Source: an uncultured Phascolarctobacterium sp. | GTDB taxonomy: Bacteria > Bacillota > Negativicutes > Acidaminococcales > Acidaminococcaceae | DNA length: 27,482 bases | Direction of reading: 5' to 3' | Assembly (NCBI GenBank): GCA_937901335.1 | Contig: CALCHC010000031.1 | Span: 1-27,482 of the forward strand | Shown here: positions 7,816 to 14,997 of the stretch, piece by piece | Position numbering within the stretch: the stretch's first letter is position 1 | Layout: every line of letters begins with the position of its first letter | Program-made: the position numbers and the translations under genes | Notes under the pieces: model-generated | The model's input: the letters and a program-made list of their open reading frames with translations, nothing else | Database searches by the model: none | Told to the model about the DNA's origin: nothing

Positions 7816-9502
7816 ATTTTTCGGCGCGGTTAATAGCACAGATGATACCTAGAAGTGCCGCAACGTTTACGTTAGGATGCATGCCCGCACCAAAGATGTG
7901 CTCACCATTGGGTTTCTTCAATTCGATGTAGCAGATACCTTCTGCGTTAGAACCGTGGGAAACTGCGTGTTCATGATAGTTTACGAAGTGATAACCTTGA
8001 ACACCTGCGTGTGCCAAAGCTTGGAAGAAGGAGTCGATAGGACCGTTACCTACGCCAGCAATATGAACTTCTTTTTCGCCAACGGTAATAGCACCTTCGA
8101 AACGGCTATGTACGCTGCCATCAGGTTCGTGAAGTTCTGCAAAGCGATGACGGCACAAACCGTATTTGCCAACATAATCAATGTATTCGCTGTGGAACAA
8201 GTCAACAATTTGTTCTTGGCTAAGTTCGTCACCAAATTCATCTGCTGCAGCTTTTACGATATTGCCAAATTCAGGATGCATTTCCTTGGGCAAGTTGTAA
8301 CCAACTGCGTGTTGCAATACGAAAGCTGCACCACCTTTACCGGATTGGCTGTTAATGCGGATAACCGGTTCATATTCACGGTGTAAGTCAGCAGGGTTGA
8401 TGGGCAGGTACGGAACTTCCCAATAAGGAGTGCCGGTTTTTTCCATATATTCGTAGCCTTTGCGGATAGCATCTTGGTGAGAACCACTGAATGCAGTAAA
8501 CGCCAAAGCACCAGCGTAAGGTTGACGTTCAGGAACGTGCATACGAGTGCAAGCTTCGTAAATCTTTTTAATTTCAAGGATGTTGGAGAAGTCCAGTTCA
8601 GGATCAACGCCTTGAGTAAACATATTCAGTGCAACAGTAACGATGTCCAAGTTACCGGTGCGTTCGCCGTTACCAAAGAGAGTACCTTCGATACGGTCTG
8701 CGCCTGCCATTACTGCAAGTTCTGCAGAAGCAACGCCAGTACCACGGTCATTATGAGGATGGATACTGATAATAGCAGCTTCGCGGTTCTTCATATTACG
8801 GCAGAAATATTCGATTTGGTCTGCATAGGTGTTAGCAGTGCACATTTCCACGGTGGAAGGCAAGTTGAGGATGATGGGATTTTCTTTAGTAGAACCCATT
8901 TCTTCCATAACTGCTTCGCAAATTCTGATGGAGAAATCAATTTCAGTACCGGTGAAGCTTTCAGGAGAATATTCGTAGCGAATGTTCATGCCACTGCGAG
9001 CAACTTCTTCCTCAGTAAGTTCTTTAATAAGACGTGCGCCTTGTACTGCGATATCTACGATACCATCCATATCTTTACCAAATACAACCTTACGTTGCAA
9101 GGTGGAAGTGGAGTTGTAGAAATGGATAATTACGTTTTTAGCACCGCGGACTGCTTCGAAAGTTTTACGAATAAGTTCTTCGCGGGCTTGTACCAAAACT
9201 TGAATGGTAACATCATCAGGAATATGGTTGCCTTCAATCAAGGTGCGCAAAATTTCATATTCAGTTTCAGAAGCGGAAGGGAAACCAACTTCGATTTCTT
9301 TAAAACCAACATCAACCAAAGTATGGAAGAAGGTCAATTTTTCTTCAATGCCCATAGGAGTTACGAGAGCTTGGTTACCGTCACGCAAGTCAACGCTGCA
9401 CCAAATGGGAGCTTTAGTAATGATTTTATCAGGCCATTGACGGTCAGGCAGATTAACTCGTTCAAAGGGCACATATTGTTTTGCTTGTTGCATGTGTTGC
9501 AT
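7814..9502 (-). CDS. leuA: 2-isopropylmalate synthase, long (type 2) form
   Basis: A 562-residue cytoplasmic enzyme for the first committed step of leucine synthesis: acetyl-CoA plus 2-ketoisovalerate gives 2-isopropylmalate. The TIM-barrel catalytic domain begins with VDLRDGNQAL (residues 37-46; metal ligand Asp41) and includes SIHPHNDRG, with metal ligands His248 and His250. These are the versions seen in the Mycobacterium/yeast-like LeuA2 branch rather than the E. coli TTLRDGEQ form. The last ~130 residues match the LeuA regulatory domain (VGNGPIDSFFQAL) that mediates leucine feedback inhibition. The start at 9502 is set by GGAGG 7 bp upstream; a longer reading to 9562 would run through the leader hairpin. 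No other leu genes are adjacent. The TGA overlaps the palindromic element at 7693-7815. Confidence 0.95.
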   Translation of the reverse strand: MQHMQQAKQYVPFERVNLPDRQWPDKIITKAPIWCSVDLRDGNQALVTPMGIEEKLTFFHTLVDVGFKEIEVGFPSASETEYEILRTLIEGNHIPDDVTIQVLVQAREELIRKTFEAVRGAKNVIIHFYNSTSTLQRKVVFGKDMDGIVDIAVQGARLIKELTEEEVARSGMNIRYEYSPESFTGTEIDFSIRICEAVMEEMGSTKENPIILNLPSTVEMCTANTYADQIEYFCRNMKNREAAIISIHPHNDRGTGVASAELAVMAGADRIEGTLFGNGERTGNLDIVTVALNMFTQGVDPELDFSNILEIKKIYEACTRMHVPERQPYAGALAFTAFSGSHQDAIRKGYEYMEKTGTPYWEVPYLPINPADLHREYEPVIRINSQSGKGGAAFVLQHAVGYNLPKEMHPEFGNIVKAAADEFGDELSQEQIVDLFHSEYIDYVGKYGLCRHRFAELHEPDGSVHSRFEGAITVGEKEVHIAGVGNGPIDSFFQALAHAGVQGYHFVNYHEHAVSHGSNAEGICYIELKKPNGEHIFGAGMHPNVNVAALLGIICAINRAEK

Positions 9503-9533
9503 AAACTTTCCTCCATTTTTAAGGTTATAGAAA

Positions 9534-9558
9534 ACCGTCCTATGCGTATTAGGACGGT
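9534..9558 (-). promoter_or_regulatory. leader hairpin upstream of leuA
   Basis: On the minus strand ACCGTCCTA-ATACGCA-TAGGACGGT forms a 9-bp stem followed by TTTTC, between promoter and ribosome site. It could be a weak attenuator or an mRNA-stabilising stem. The leader is only about 90 nt, with no ATG leader peptide and no T-box features. Confidence 0.5.
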
Positions 9559-9596
9559 ACAATTACCTGTAAATTTTTATACACAGTTATAAAAAA

Positions 9597-9625
9597 ATTA
9601 TACTAATGTTCACATACCTTGTCAA
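9597..9625 (-). promoter_or_regulatory. consensus sigma-70 promoter for leuA
   Basis: Minus strand: perfect TTGACA (9625-9620), 17-bp spacer, perfect TATAAT (9602-9597). The start is predicted near 9590. Confidence 0.9.
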
Positions 9626-9676
9626 ACTTACTTTGCTTTTCTTTTACTCTTGCAGTTAGATTGTAAACTTTGTCAC

Positions 9677-9712
9677 AAAAGAAAACACTCATCAGAAAAC
9701 TGATGAGTGTTT
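9677..9712 (-). terminator. terminator after second Fbp-like binding protein
   Basis: A 13-bp perfect stem (AAACACTCATCAG / CTGATGAGTGTTT), 4-nt loop and a TTTTCTTTT tail on the minus strand. It isolates leuA from the upstream ABC genes. Confidence 0.88.
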
Positions 9713-9726
9713 AAAAAATCATAGTT

Positions 9727-10752
9727 CTACCAAGCTTTTAACCATTGGCTGATAATATCATTTTTCTCAACGGCAGTCCAGCTTAAATCGTCCACAGGAA
9801 CTTTTACGTTACCAATGAGTTCCTTGCGTCCGTCGTTATAAGGATAATTTTTAGCGTGCCAAATATAATGGTAGCCTTTGCTACGAAGCAAGGCTTCACT
9901 ATCGTCACTGATGAGGTAGTCAACGAAACTATGTGCTTCGTCAATATTTTCTGCCTTGTTCATCACCGCCACGCAGTTAAGCAAATTACGATTGGCATCT
10001 TTCACGACGGTAGCAAATAAATGCTTATGCTTTGTTTCCAAAAGAATTGCCGTACGCAAAGGCACAACTGCAACCATTTTGTCTCCATTGTGAACCATTT
10101 CCACTGCTTCTTCACTGGTGTCTGTATAGACCAAGTTTTGTCTATTCAGCTTGCTTGCAAAATCTAATGCAGTATCTTTACCACGCAGCTGCCAGATGGA
10201 AGTAATCATACCATAGCTAGCACCACCATCTACAAAGTCAGGCATAGCAATTTCATTTTTAAACTCCGGTTGCAAAAGCTCTTGCCAAGTGTCAGGAGCG
10301 TACAAGCCATTGTCACGCAACTTACTTGTATTGCTGATGAAGGCAATATATTCCAAGTACAAGCTTATCCATTGACCTTGGCGACTTCTAAGTTCCGCAG
10401 GCATTTTGTAGAACTCTTGTGGTTTATAAGGACTGAGCAAGCTTTGTTGATCAGCAAGGTAACATTCTTCTGCAGTACCGCCAAGCCAGCAGTCAAACTT
10501 ATTATCACGCAAAAAGTCTAATTTCTCAGCAAAGGAACCTTCCGGCAGGTATTTTATCTTTACCTCAACACCTTGTTTTTTAGCGTAATCTTCTACTAGA
10601 AGCTTCGTTACGGTTTCGCTCATACTACTGCATAAATTCAAGGTAAGCTTCGGTGCTCCGTTAGCATCTACTTTTTTAGTTTTAGTATTTTCAGCACAAC
10701 CGCCAACAATAAAAATAGCCAGCATAAGAAGTGCAACTAAAAGTTTCTTCAT
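9727..10752 (-). CDS. ABC-type binding lipoprotein, Fbp/Afu-like (second)
   Basis: A 341-residue solute-binding protein of the family that includes ferric-iron, 2-aminoethylphosphonate and related binding proteins. The N-terminus MKKLLVALLMLAIFIVGGC carries a lipobox (VGGC), so it should be a lipoprotein on the outer face of the cytoplasmic membrane. The typical two-lobe pattern is visible: LTLNLCSSMSETVTKLLVEDY, DCWLGGTAEE, then TWQELLQPEFKNEIAMPDF and GASYGM. The start at 10752 follows an AAGGAAG site; an upstream ATG at 10809 would add an unlikely non-signal extension. It follows the importer ATPase gene but is cut off from it by a strong terminator, so it may be a separately controlled, second-specificity binding protein. 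The ligand is unknown. Confidence 0.82.
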   Translation of the reverse strand: MKKLLVALLMLAIFIVGGCAENTKTKKVDANGAPKLTLNLCSSMSETVTKLLVEDYAKKQGVEVKIKYLPEGSFAEKLDFLRDNKFDCWLGGTAEECYLADQQSLLSPYKPQEFYKMPAELRSRQGQWISLYLEYIAFISNTSKLRDNGLYAPDTWQELLQPEFKNEIAMPDFVDGGASYGMITSIWQLRGKDTALDFASKLNRQNLVYTDTSEEAVEMVHNGDKMVAVVPLRTAILLETKHKHLFATVVKDANRNLLNCVAVMNKAENIDEAHSFVDYLISDDSEALLRSKGYHYIWHAKNYPYNDGRKELIGNVKVPVDDLSWTAVEKNDIISQWLKAW

Positions 10753-10786
10753 TAAGAGTTTCTTCCTTATATAACAAGTTGCTTCT

Positions 10787-10792
10787 ATTATA
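10787..10792 (-). promoter_or_regulatory. candidate -10 for second binding-protein gene
   Basis: TATAAT on the minus strand 35 bp before the ATG, directly after the terminator T-run. No decent -35 exists at the right distance (it would fall in the terminator stem), so expression may depend on an activator or on read-through. Confidence 0.35.
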
Positions 10793-10797
10793 TCAAT

Positions 10798-10832
10798 AAA
10801 AAAGGACACTGTACAGAATGTACAGTGTCCTT
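10798..10832 (-). terminator. strong terminator after importer ATPase
   Basis: A 13-14-bp perfect stem (AGGACACTGTACA / TGTACAGTGTCCT), loop GAA, followed on the minus strand by about seven T. It separates the ATPase gene from the second binding-protein gene. Confidence 0.9.
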
Positions 10833-10845
10833 GATAGGTACTAAA

Positions 10846-11892
10846 TTAGTCGCGACCAAATACCATGGTTTTGTCAAAGTCCAGATAAACTTTGCTTCCG
10901 TCAGGATAAGCAGTTACATCTGCACCTTTAACGATTACGCGGATCATGTTTTCGCCGCATTGTACACGATAGTCAACTGCGTCACCCAAGTAGAAACGAG
11001 CTACCATAGTGCCTTCCAATTGACCGCCATTTGCGGAGATGGAGATATTTTCCGGACGAACTGCGATAGTTGCGTCGCCAGTGATATCGGTAGGATTGGG
11101 GAAAGAAACGTTGGTGCCTTTAATGAATACGCGGTCACCTTTAGCTTCGCCAGGAATAAAGTTAACCAAACCGATAAAGTCAGCAACCATTTTGTTTGCC
11201 GGGTTGGTGTAGATTTCATGAGGATGGCCGATTTGTTGAACAACGCCTTTGCTCATTACAACTACGCGGTCACTCATTGCCATTGCTTCACCTTGGTCAT
11301 GGGTTACATAAACTACGGTGATGTTCAATTTCTTTTGAATGGACAGAATTTCGAAACGCATGCTTTCGCGGAGTTTTGCGTCCAAGTTGGAAAGAGGTTC
11401 GTCCAAAAGGAGCAAGCCCGGTTGAGCTACGAGAGCACGAGCCAAAGCTACACGTTGTTGTTGACCGCCGGAAAGTTGGTGCGGATAACGTTCGCCGTAT
11501 TCACCAAGGTGAACCAGTTCGAGCATTTCTTGTACGCGTTTAGCGCGGGTTTCCTTGTCTACCTTTTGAATTTTCAAAGGATAGCCAACGTTTTCAGCAA
11601 CGGTCATGTGCGGCCATACTGCATAAGATTGGAACACCATACCGATGTCGCGTTTTTCAGGGGGAGCGAAAGTGCCTTTTTCAGAGGAGCTTACGCAGCT
11701 ATCACCAATATAAATTTCGCCTTCAGTTGCACGTTCAAAACCTGCAATCATACGGAGGGTAGTAGTTTTACCGCAACCGGAAGGACCCAAGATGGAAACG
11801 AACTCGCCATCTTTTACAGTTAAGTTAAAATCGTCAACGGCGGTTACTGCGCCGAAACGTTTAAATACATGTTCAATACGTACTTCAGACAT
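10846..11892 (-). CDS. ABC importer ATPase, Fbp/Pot-like with TOBE domain
   Basis: A 348-residue nucleotide-binding subunit. Walker A is GPSGCGKTT (36-44), the Q-loop is MVFQSYAVWPHMTV (85-98), the signature is LSGGQQQ (140-146), Walker B is LLLLDEP (160-166) and the switch His is 198 in VTHDQ. The last ~110 residues form a TOBE-type beta domain (ATIAVRPENISI). The phrase FQSYAVWPHMTVAENV is characteristic of the AfuC/FbpC and PotA branch, so it should power uptake of a small cation, phosphonate or polyamine-like ligand. Spacing to the permease gene is 15 bp, with AAGGAGTG as ribosome site, so the two are co-translated. All catalytic residues are intact. Confidence 0.92.
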   Translation of the reverse strand: MSEVRIEHVFKRFGAVTAVDDFNLTVKDGEFVSILGPSGCGKTTTLRMIAGFERATEGEIYIGDSCVSSSEKGTFAPPEKRDIGMVFQSYAVWPHMTVAENVGYPLKIQKVDKETRAKRVQEMLELVHLGEYGERYPHQLSGGQQQRVALARALVAQPGLLLLDEPLSNLDAKLRESMRFEILSIQKKLNITVVYVTHDQGEAMAMSDRVVVMSKGVVQQIGHPHEIYTNPANKMVADFIGLVNFIPGEAKGDRVFIKGTNVSFPNPTDITGDATIAVRPENISISANGGQLEGTMVARFYLGDAVDYRVQCGENMIRVIVKGADVTAYPDGSKVYLDFDKTMVFGRD

Positions 11893-11907
11893 TTATTACA
11901 CTCCTTC

Positions 11908-13578
11908 TTAAATACCTACATTACCTTTGGTAATTTTGTTGAGAATCAAGTTGCCAATCAATACAACACCCAAAATGATTACGGAAAGTACGGAAGCATT
12001 TTGTGCGTCTGCGTAAGTTTGCAAGTCGTACAGCAATACGCCGATGGTTTTGGTTTCAGCACCGTACAACAACAAAGACATAGTCAATTCGTAGAAGGAC
12101 GGCATGAAAATCAAGAACCAGCCTGCGATAACGGAAGGTGCAATAAGGGGAATGATAATGTCCTTACAGCAACGGAGCCAGTCAGCACCGGAGTTAAGAG
12201 CAGCTTCTTCCAAGGAGCTATGTACTTGGCTTAAGGAAGCAGCAATGGTACGAACGGACATGGTCATGTATTTTACCAAGTAAGATACAACCAAAATCCA
12301 AACGGTGGAATACAAGTTCAAGCCATAATTGCCGGAGAAGGTAATTACCAACGCCAACGCAATTACGATACTAGGAGTACTGCCGCCGATAACGGTTAAC
12401 AAGTCAGGAATGGTTCTGCCTTTAACAGTGGTTTTAACTGCCAAGTAAGCAACGAACAAGGACAGTGCAGTACCGATGGTAGCAGCAAGCACTGCGTAAA
12501 CGACGGAGTTCCAGATGCATTCCAGATATTGAGCACTGGTAACAACAGGAATCCAGGATTCAAAGCCCAAGTTATCCAAAGTAACGGGTTTGGACATACT
12601 CTTCAGCAAAGAGGTAACTACGATGGAGCCCAAGGGAATGATTACGGAAATCATACCGTAAGCGCCAACTGCACAGAATGCAGGCCATTTCCATTTGCCC
12701 AATTCAACGATGTTGGGGCGAGTGGATTTACCACTGATGGTGGTGTAGTCTTTTTTGCCAATCAACCAAGTCATGGAGAAGAGCAAGGTGTTAGCCAAGA
12801 ACATCAAGGATGCTGCCAAAGCAGTTGCTTCACGAACACCTTCGATGCTGCCCATGTAAACATAGGTTACGATACGAGTAGTCAATACTTCGATGTTACC
12901 GGGCATACCTACGATGGAGGGAATACCGAAGCAAGAACCAGCTGCGATAAATACCAAGAGACCGCCTGCCAAAATGGACGGAGCCATCAAGGGCAGAGTT
13001 ACGTCAATCAGAGTACGCATGGGAGAAGCACCGGAAACGCGAGCAGCTTCTTCCAAGGTGGGGTCCATTTTTTCCATCGCACGGGAAATGGTGATGAAAG
13101 CAAAGGGAGAGTAGAACAAGGTCAATACCCAAGCCAAACCCCAGAAGGTATAAATATCAAAAGGAGCTTGAGACAAGCCCAAGATATCTTTAAAGAAATT
13201 GTTCATGTAGCCAACACTGGGATTCAAGAGTTGTACCCAAGCGATTGCGCCTACATACGGGGGAATCATATAGCTGGAAACCAGCAAAGTACGGAAGCCT
13301 TTTTTGCCAGGCATATCAGTACGACCAACCAACCAAGCAAGGGGGAAGGTAATAATAACGCTGGCAATCATAACTAATAAGGACAAGTTGATTGTATTTG
13401 TAAGCGCGCGCCAGTTAACGTCTTGGCTATATACTGCGCGATAGTTGTCGAAGTTAATACTTGCATCATAAACCACGCTGTCATACAGCAGTACGCCCAT
13501 CGGGAAGATTACGAAATACAAGAGCAACAGCACGGACATACTTATAACAATAAATTTGCTATTAATTCTAGATAACAT
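11908..13578 (-). CDS. ABC importer permease, fused double transmembrane domain (FbpB-like)
   Basis: A 556-residue inner-membrane protein with about 12 hydrophobic segments. It contains two copies of the binding-protein-dependent permease domain, each with an EAA loop: EEAARVSGASPMRTLIDVTLP about one third of the way in and EEAALNSGADWLRCCKDIIIP near residue 470. Both loops contact the ATPase, so one polypeptide replaces the usual permease pair, as in FbpB/AfuB and some PhnU/V-like proteins. The ATG at 13578 has an AAAGGAG site about 13 bp upstream, slightly long. An A/T-rich hairpin (CCCTTAA...TTAAGGG) lies just before that site and may tune its translation relative to the upstream binding-protein gene. 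Confidence 0.9.
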   Translation of the reverse strand: MLSRINSKFIVISMSVLLLLYFVIFPMGVLLYDSVVYDASINFDNYRAVYSQDVNWRALTNTINLSLLVMIASVIITFPLAWLVGRTDMPGKKGFRTLLVSSYMIPPYVGAIAWVQLLNPSVGYMNNFFKDILGLSQAPFDIYTFWGLAWVLTLFYSPFAFITISRAMEKMDPTLEEAARVSGASPMRTLIDVTLPLMAPSILAGGLLVFIAAGSCFGIPSIVGMPGNIEVLTTRIVTYVYMGSIEGVREATALAASLMFLANTLLFSMTWLIGKKDYTTISGKSTRPNIVELGKWKWPAFCAVGAYGMISVIIPLGSIVVTSLLKSMSKPVTLDNLGFESWIPVVTSAQYLECIWNSVVYAVLAATIGTALSLFVAYLAVKTTVKGRTIPDLLTVIGGSTPSIVIALALVITFSGNYGLNLYSTVWILVVSYLVKYMTMSVRTIAASLSQVHSSLEEAALNSGADWLRCCKDIIIPLIAPSVIAGWFLIFMPSFYELTMSLLLYGAETKTIGVLLYDLQTYADAQNASVLSVIILGVVLIGNLILNKITKGNVGI

Positions 13579-13598
13579 AGAACCTATATTTCTCCTTT

Positions 13599-13617
13599 CC
13601 CTTAAAAAAATTAAGGG
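13599..13617 (-). promoter_or_regulatory. hairpin next to permease ribosome site
   Basis: CCCTTAA / TTAAGGG, 7-bp stem with a 5-nt loop, ending a few bases before the AAGGAG of the permease gene. It could modulate translation or mRNA stability. Confidence 0.4.
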
Positions 13618-13670
13618 TTTTAGCCAAAATTTAACGAGATTTCAGTAAAAATTAGCTGGTTTTATAAGAC

Positions 13671-13708
13671 GGGAAAAACAGGGAGCGCAAAAACGTCCCT
13701 GTTTTCCC
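13671..13708 (-). terminator. intercistronic hairpin after first binding-protein gene
   Basis: A long stem (GGGAAAAACAGGGA / TCCCTGTTTTCCC, one bulged base) with an 11-nt loop, 40 bp after the binding-protein stop. No clean T-run follows on the minus strand. It therefore looks more like a partial terminator or 3'-stability element, giving more binding protein than permease, than a full stop. Confidence 0.55.
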
Positions 13709-13747
13709 ATATATCACAAAATTTCAATCTTAAACTATACGCAAAGA

Positions 13748-14776
13748 TTATTCCATAACGCGTTTACGGAATTCTTCTTTAATAGCTGCGTTGTTTTCAG
13801 ACAGTTTTTGCCAGTTAACTTTAATTCTGTTTTCAACCAATTTTTTAGTTTCAACGGAACCGATAGGTTCTTTAACGTCGCCGCGAACGGAGTGCATCCA
13901 GCCTTTAACAACTGCTTCTTGACCTTCTTTGGACAGCCACCAGTCAACCATAGCTTTAGCGCCTTCAGCATTTTTGGTGGTTTTGAAGATAGCAATCGGG
14001 GAAGGAATGTTGATTACGCCTTCTGCCGGATAGGAAACTTTCAAAGGTTCTTTTTTGGTTGCAGCCAATTTCAGAACGTTTTCTTCCAGAATCATTGCAG
14101 CAGCATATTCGCCGGTCAACAATTTGTTTTGAATTGCGGAGTTACCGGATTCAACGCGGATGCCGTTAGCTTTCAGTTTGTCGAAGTATTCCCAACCGAA
14201 TTTGTCAGCCAATGCGCCAACTGCTACATAAGCGGTACCGGAGAGCATCGGGTTAGGCATAGCGATTTTGCCTTTCCATTTCGGATCGGTCAAGTCAGCC
14301 CAGGATTTCGGAGCGTCTTCAGCTTTCAGTTTGTCGCCGTTGTAAGCAATGATCATGTTGCAAACACGAACTGCATACCAAGCACCGTTTTCAGCTTTAT
14401 CAGCGATAACGTTGTTGTGTTCTTTGGATTTGTAAGGCATGAGCCAGCCTTCTTTTTCCAATTTCAGGTAGTAAGAGGGGTCAGCAACCATCAATACGTC
14501 GGTGCCAACTTTGTTAGCTTTCATTTCGCCGGTGATTTTGGTTACAACTTTTTCAGTGCCGCCTTGGAACCAGTTAACTTTCATTTCGGGGAAAGCTTTT
14601 GCCAAGTTAGGTTTGCACATATTGTCGATGATGTCAGGATAAATAGAGGTATAAACCATCAATTCGCCTTTAACACCTTTAGCAGCTTCTTTTTTGTCGC
14701 CGCCACCGCAACCTGCTACTGCTACGGACAATGCCAATAATGCAGCTGCGCCTAAAACCCAAGTAGATTTTTTCAT
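13748..14776 (-). CDS. ABC-type binding lipoprotein, Fbp/Afu-like (first)
   Basis: A 342-residue lipoprotein; the signal peptide ends VAVAGC followed by GGGDKKEAAKG, a lipobox and flexible linker. The mature protein has the family hallmarks ELMVYTSIYPDIIDNM (start), GGTEKVVTKI, DVLMVADPSYY, SWADLTDPKWKGKIAMPNP and SGTAY. Homologues bind Fe3+, phosphonates, thiamine or polyamines. I cannot see the adjacent C-lobe tyrosine pair used by FbpA for iron, so iron is not assured. The start is the ATG at 14776: the alternative at 14797 overlaps the AAGGAG itself. It is the first gene of the importer operon, followed by a hairpin, permease and ATPase. The substrate needs binding data. Confidence 0.88.
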   Translation of the reverse strand: MKKSTWVLGAAALLALSVAVAGCGGGDKKEAAKGVKGELMVYTSIYPDIIDNMCKPNLAKAFPEMKVNWFQGGTEKVVTKITGEMKANKVGTDVLMVADPSYYLKLEKEGWLMPYKSKEHNNVIADKAENGAWYAVRVCNMIIAYNGDKLKAEDAPKSWADLTDPKWKGKIAMPNPMLSGTAYVAVGALADKFGWEYFDKLKANGIRVESGNSAIQNKLLTGEYAAAMILEENVLKLAATKKEPLKVSYPAEGVINIPSPIAIFKTTKNAEGAKAMVDWWLSKEGQEAVVKGWMHSVRGDVKEPIGSVETKKLVENRIKVNWQKLSENNAAIKEEFRKRVME

Positions 14777-14997
14777 TACAAATACACTCCTTTTCAAAAT
14801 AAGTTTTTATATTCAGAGAGAAACTTCCTACTCTTCTTCTTAAAATATTCTCTCTCCTCTTTCTTTTTCCTGCTTACAGTTTACAAAATCTTTCACGAAA
14901 AATTAAAACTTTTGTCACCATAACGCTTTTCCCAAAGACATTCCACCTTCAAATTACAAAAGGTGTGTTTTGTCCTGCTTGGAACAGCTTTGTCCCA
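14777..14997 (-). other. leader/intergenic region of the Fbp-like operon
   Basis: A 221-bp non-coding stretch. On the minus strand it contains a purine-rich run (about 14821-14872) and an 8-bp stem AGAGAGAA / TTCTCTCT (14815-14822 with 14848-14855, 25-nt loop) about 40 bp before the binding-protein start. I see no convincing -35/-10 pair, no Fur box and no riboswitch. The methyltransferase gene upstream lacks an obvious terminator, so read-through is possible. Confidence 0.4.

Noticed and set aside
8474..9592. A 372-codon open frame on the plus strand opposite leuA.
   Set aside because: Shadow of leuA: its composition is the complement of a well-conserved enzyme, it has no ribosome site and no family resemblance.
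9503..9600. T-box or leader-peptide attenuator before leuA.
   Set aside because: The leader is only about 90 nt, with no T-box sequence, no specifier region and no ATG for a leader peptide.
10825..11823. A 332-codon plus-strand frame opposite the Fbp-like ATPase.
   Set aside because: Antisense shadow of a protein with all ABC motifs; the residue pattern is non-protein-like.
12529..13377. A 282-codon plus-strand frame opposite the fused permease.
   Set aside because: The minus frame has two EAA loops and membrane helices; the plus frame is Gln/Gly/Ser-rich noise.
13808..14740. A 310-codon plus-strand frame opposite the first Fbp-like binding protein, rich in Phe.
   Set aside because: Antisense shadow caused by Lys/Glu-rich codons on the coding strand.
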